NCBI GenBank assembly: GCA_910589415.1
Contig: OU342631.1
Span: forward strand, 21,018,001-21,082,000
Length of the DNA: 64,000 nt
Direction of reading: 5' to 3'
Source: Malachius bipustulatus
Taxonomy: Eukaryota; Arthropoda; Insecta; Coleoptera; Melyridae
How positions within the stretch are numbered: the stretch's first letter is position 1; every line of letters begins with the position of its first letter. This document shows positions 63,601 to 64,000 of the stretch, in pieces. The notes beneath the pieces were generated by a model. The model did no database searches, was not told where the DNA came from, and saw only the letters and a program-made list of their open reading frames with translations. A program made the position numbers and the translations under genes.

Positions 63601-64000
63601 TAAGGAATAAAAGTTCTCATAAATATTATGTCCGGAAAGCTTGAAAAAAAAAACAGGGTGTCGAAAAATTTTTTTTTCAGTTTTCGCCGTAGGTATAACT
63701 TGGGCATTTCTTAATATTTTAATTTTATACCCAGCGGTTATTTATTATAGTTCAGAGCTCACAAAACAAAGACAAACACAGGTGAAAAAAATCCATCAGT
63801 AGCGTAGGAATAAATAGGAATGCCCATGGAATAAATAAAACCTTATTTTATACCAGCATTGGATTCCCTGGAGGTTTCTTACAAAAAAAAAGGTATAGGT
63901 GATTTGAATGATGAATGAATATTCGAAATTTCCCATAGTTTTTACGCACTTAAATTGAGTGTAAATTTACTCATACCGCAAAAATAAGCTCATTATTTCA
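60604..64000. other. AT-rich intergenic DNA to the window end, no gene seen
   Basis: Only short open frames are present. A word ACAGGGTGTCGAAAA at 63653 resembles an element terminus without a partner in the window. Several homeodomain-like TAATTA motifs cluster around 61965-62200, but such words are expected in AT-rich DNA. Confidence 0.45.

Overview
The window looks like insect nuclear DNA: AT-rich, with abundant tacctacc/gtaggta runs, arthropod-type non-LTR retrotransposons, a Tc1/mariner element and many short TA-flanked inverted-repeat elements. The tacctacc/gtaggta habit suggests a hemipteran, but that is a weak inference. I could not support any conventional host protein-coding gene, rRNA or functional tRNA. 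The window reads as a gene-poor intergenic or long-intron region whose recognisable content is almost entirely transposable elements.

Layout. 1-2.9 kb: unannotated AT-rich DNA. 2.88-3.85 kb: a TA-flanked inverted-repeat element (MITE) carrying a tRNA-derived SINE with a 9-bp target duplication. 10.2-12.0 kb: a Tc1/mariner element with unusually long terminal inverted repeats (about 460 bp) and a decayed, internally deleted transposase with DD41D-type spacing. 15.0-19.1 kb: an inverted-repeat element containing a 5'-truncated, frameshifted I-like LINE (RT plus RNase H) and a second palindrome. 22.3-24.8 kb: three fold-back elements side by side. 34.85-35.55 kb: another fold-back. 37.99-38.76 kb: a nearly perfect palindromic element with a second inverted-repeat element sitting exactly at its centre. 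39.82-45.42 kb: an essentially full-length I-group LINE (5' UTR, ORF1 with a CCHC knuckle, ORF2 with endonuclease, RT, RNase H and a C-terminal CCHC motif, poly-A tail, target duplication). 45.5-46.5 kb: a repeat with two direct units and one inverted unit. 48.5-49.8 kb: a fold-back whose arms are built of tandem units. 52.5-53.3 kb: a GC-rich-ended inverted-repeat element with a possible protein fragment. 57.6 kb: a pre-miRNA-like hairpin. 59.3-60.6 kb: more inverted repeats.

How the parts work together. ORF1 and ORF2 of the 39.8-45.4 kb LINE form one retrotransposition unit: ORF1 is the RNA-binding protein, and ORF2 nicks the target and reverse transcribes. A perfect 13-bp hairpin lies between the two ORFs, and a two-part stem-loop lies just before the poly-A tail. 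ORF2 is broken near its start by one apparent single-base shift. The SINE would depend on a LINE machinery in trans, and the MITEs on mariner-type transposases. The density of long, nearly perfect hairpins is the most distinctive feature, and several show clear nesting order. Coordinates of decayed elements are estimates by eye.
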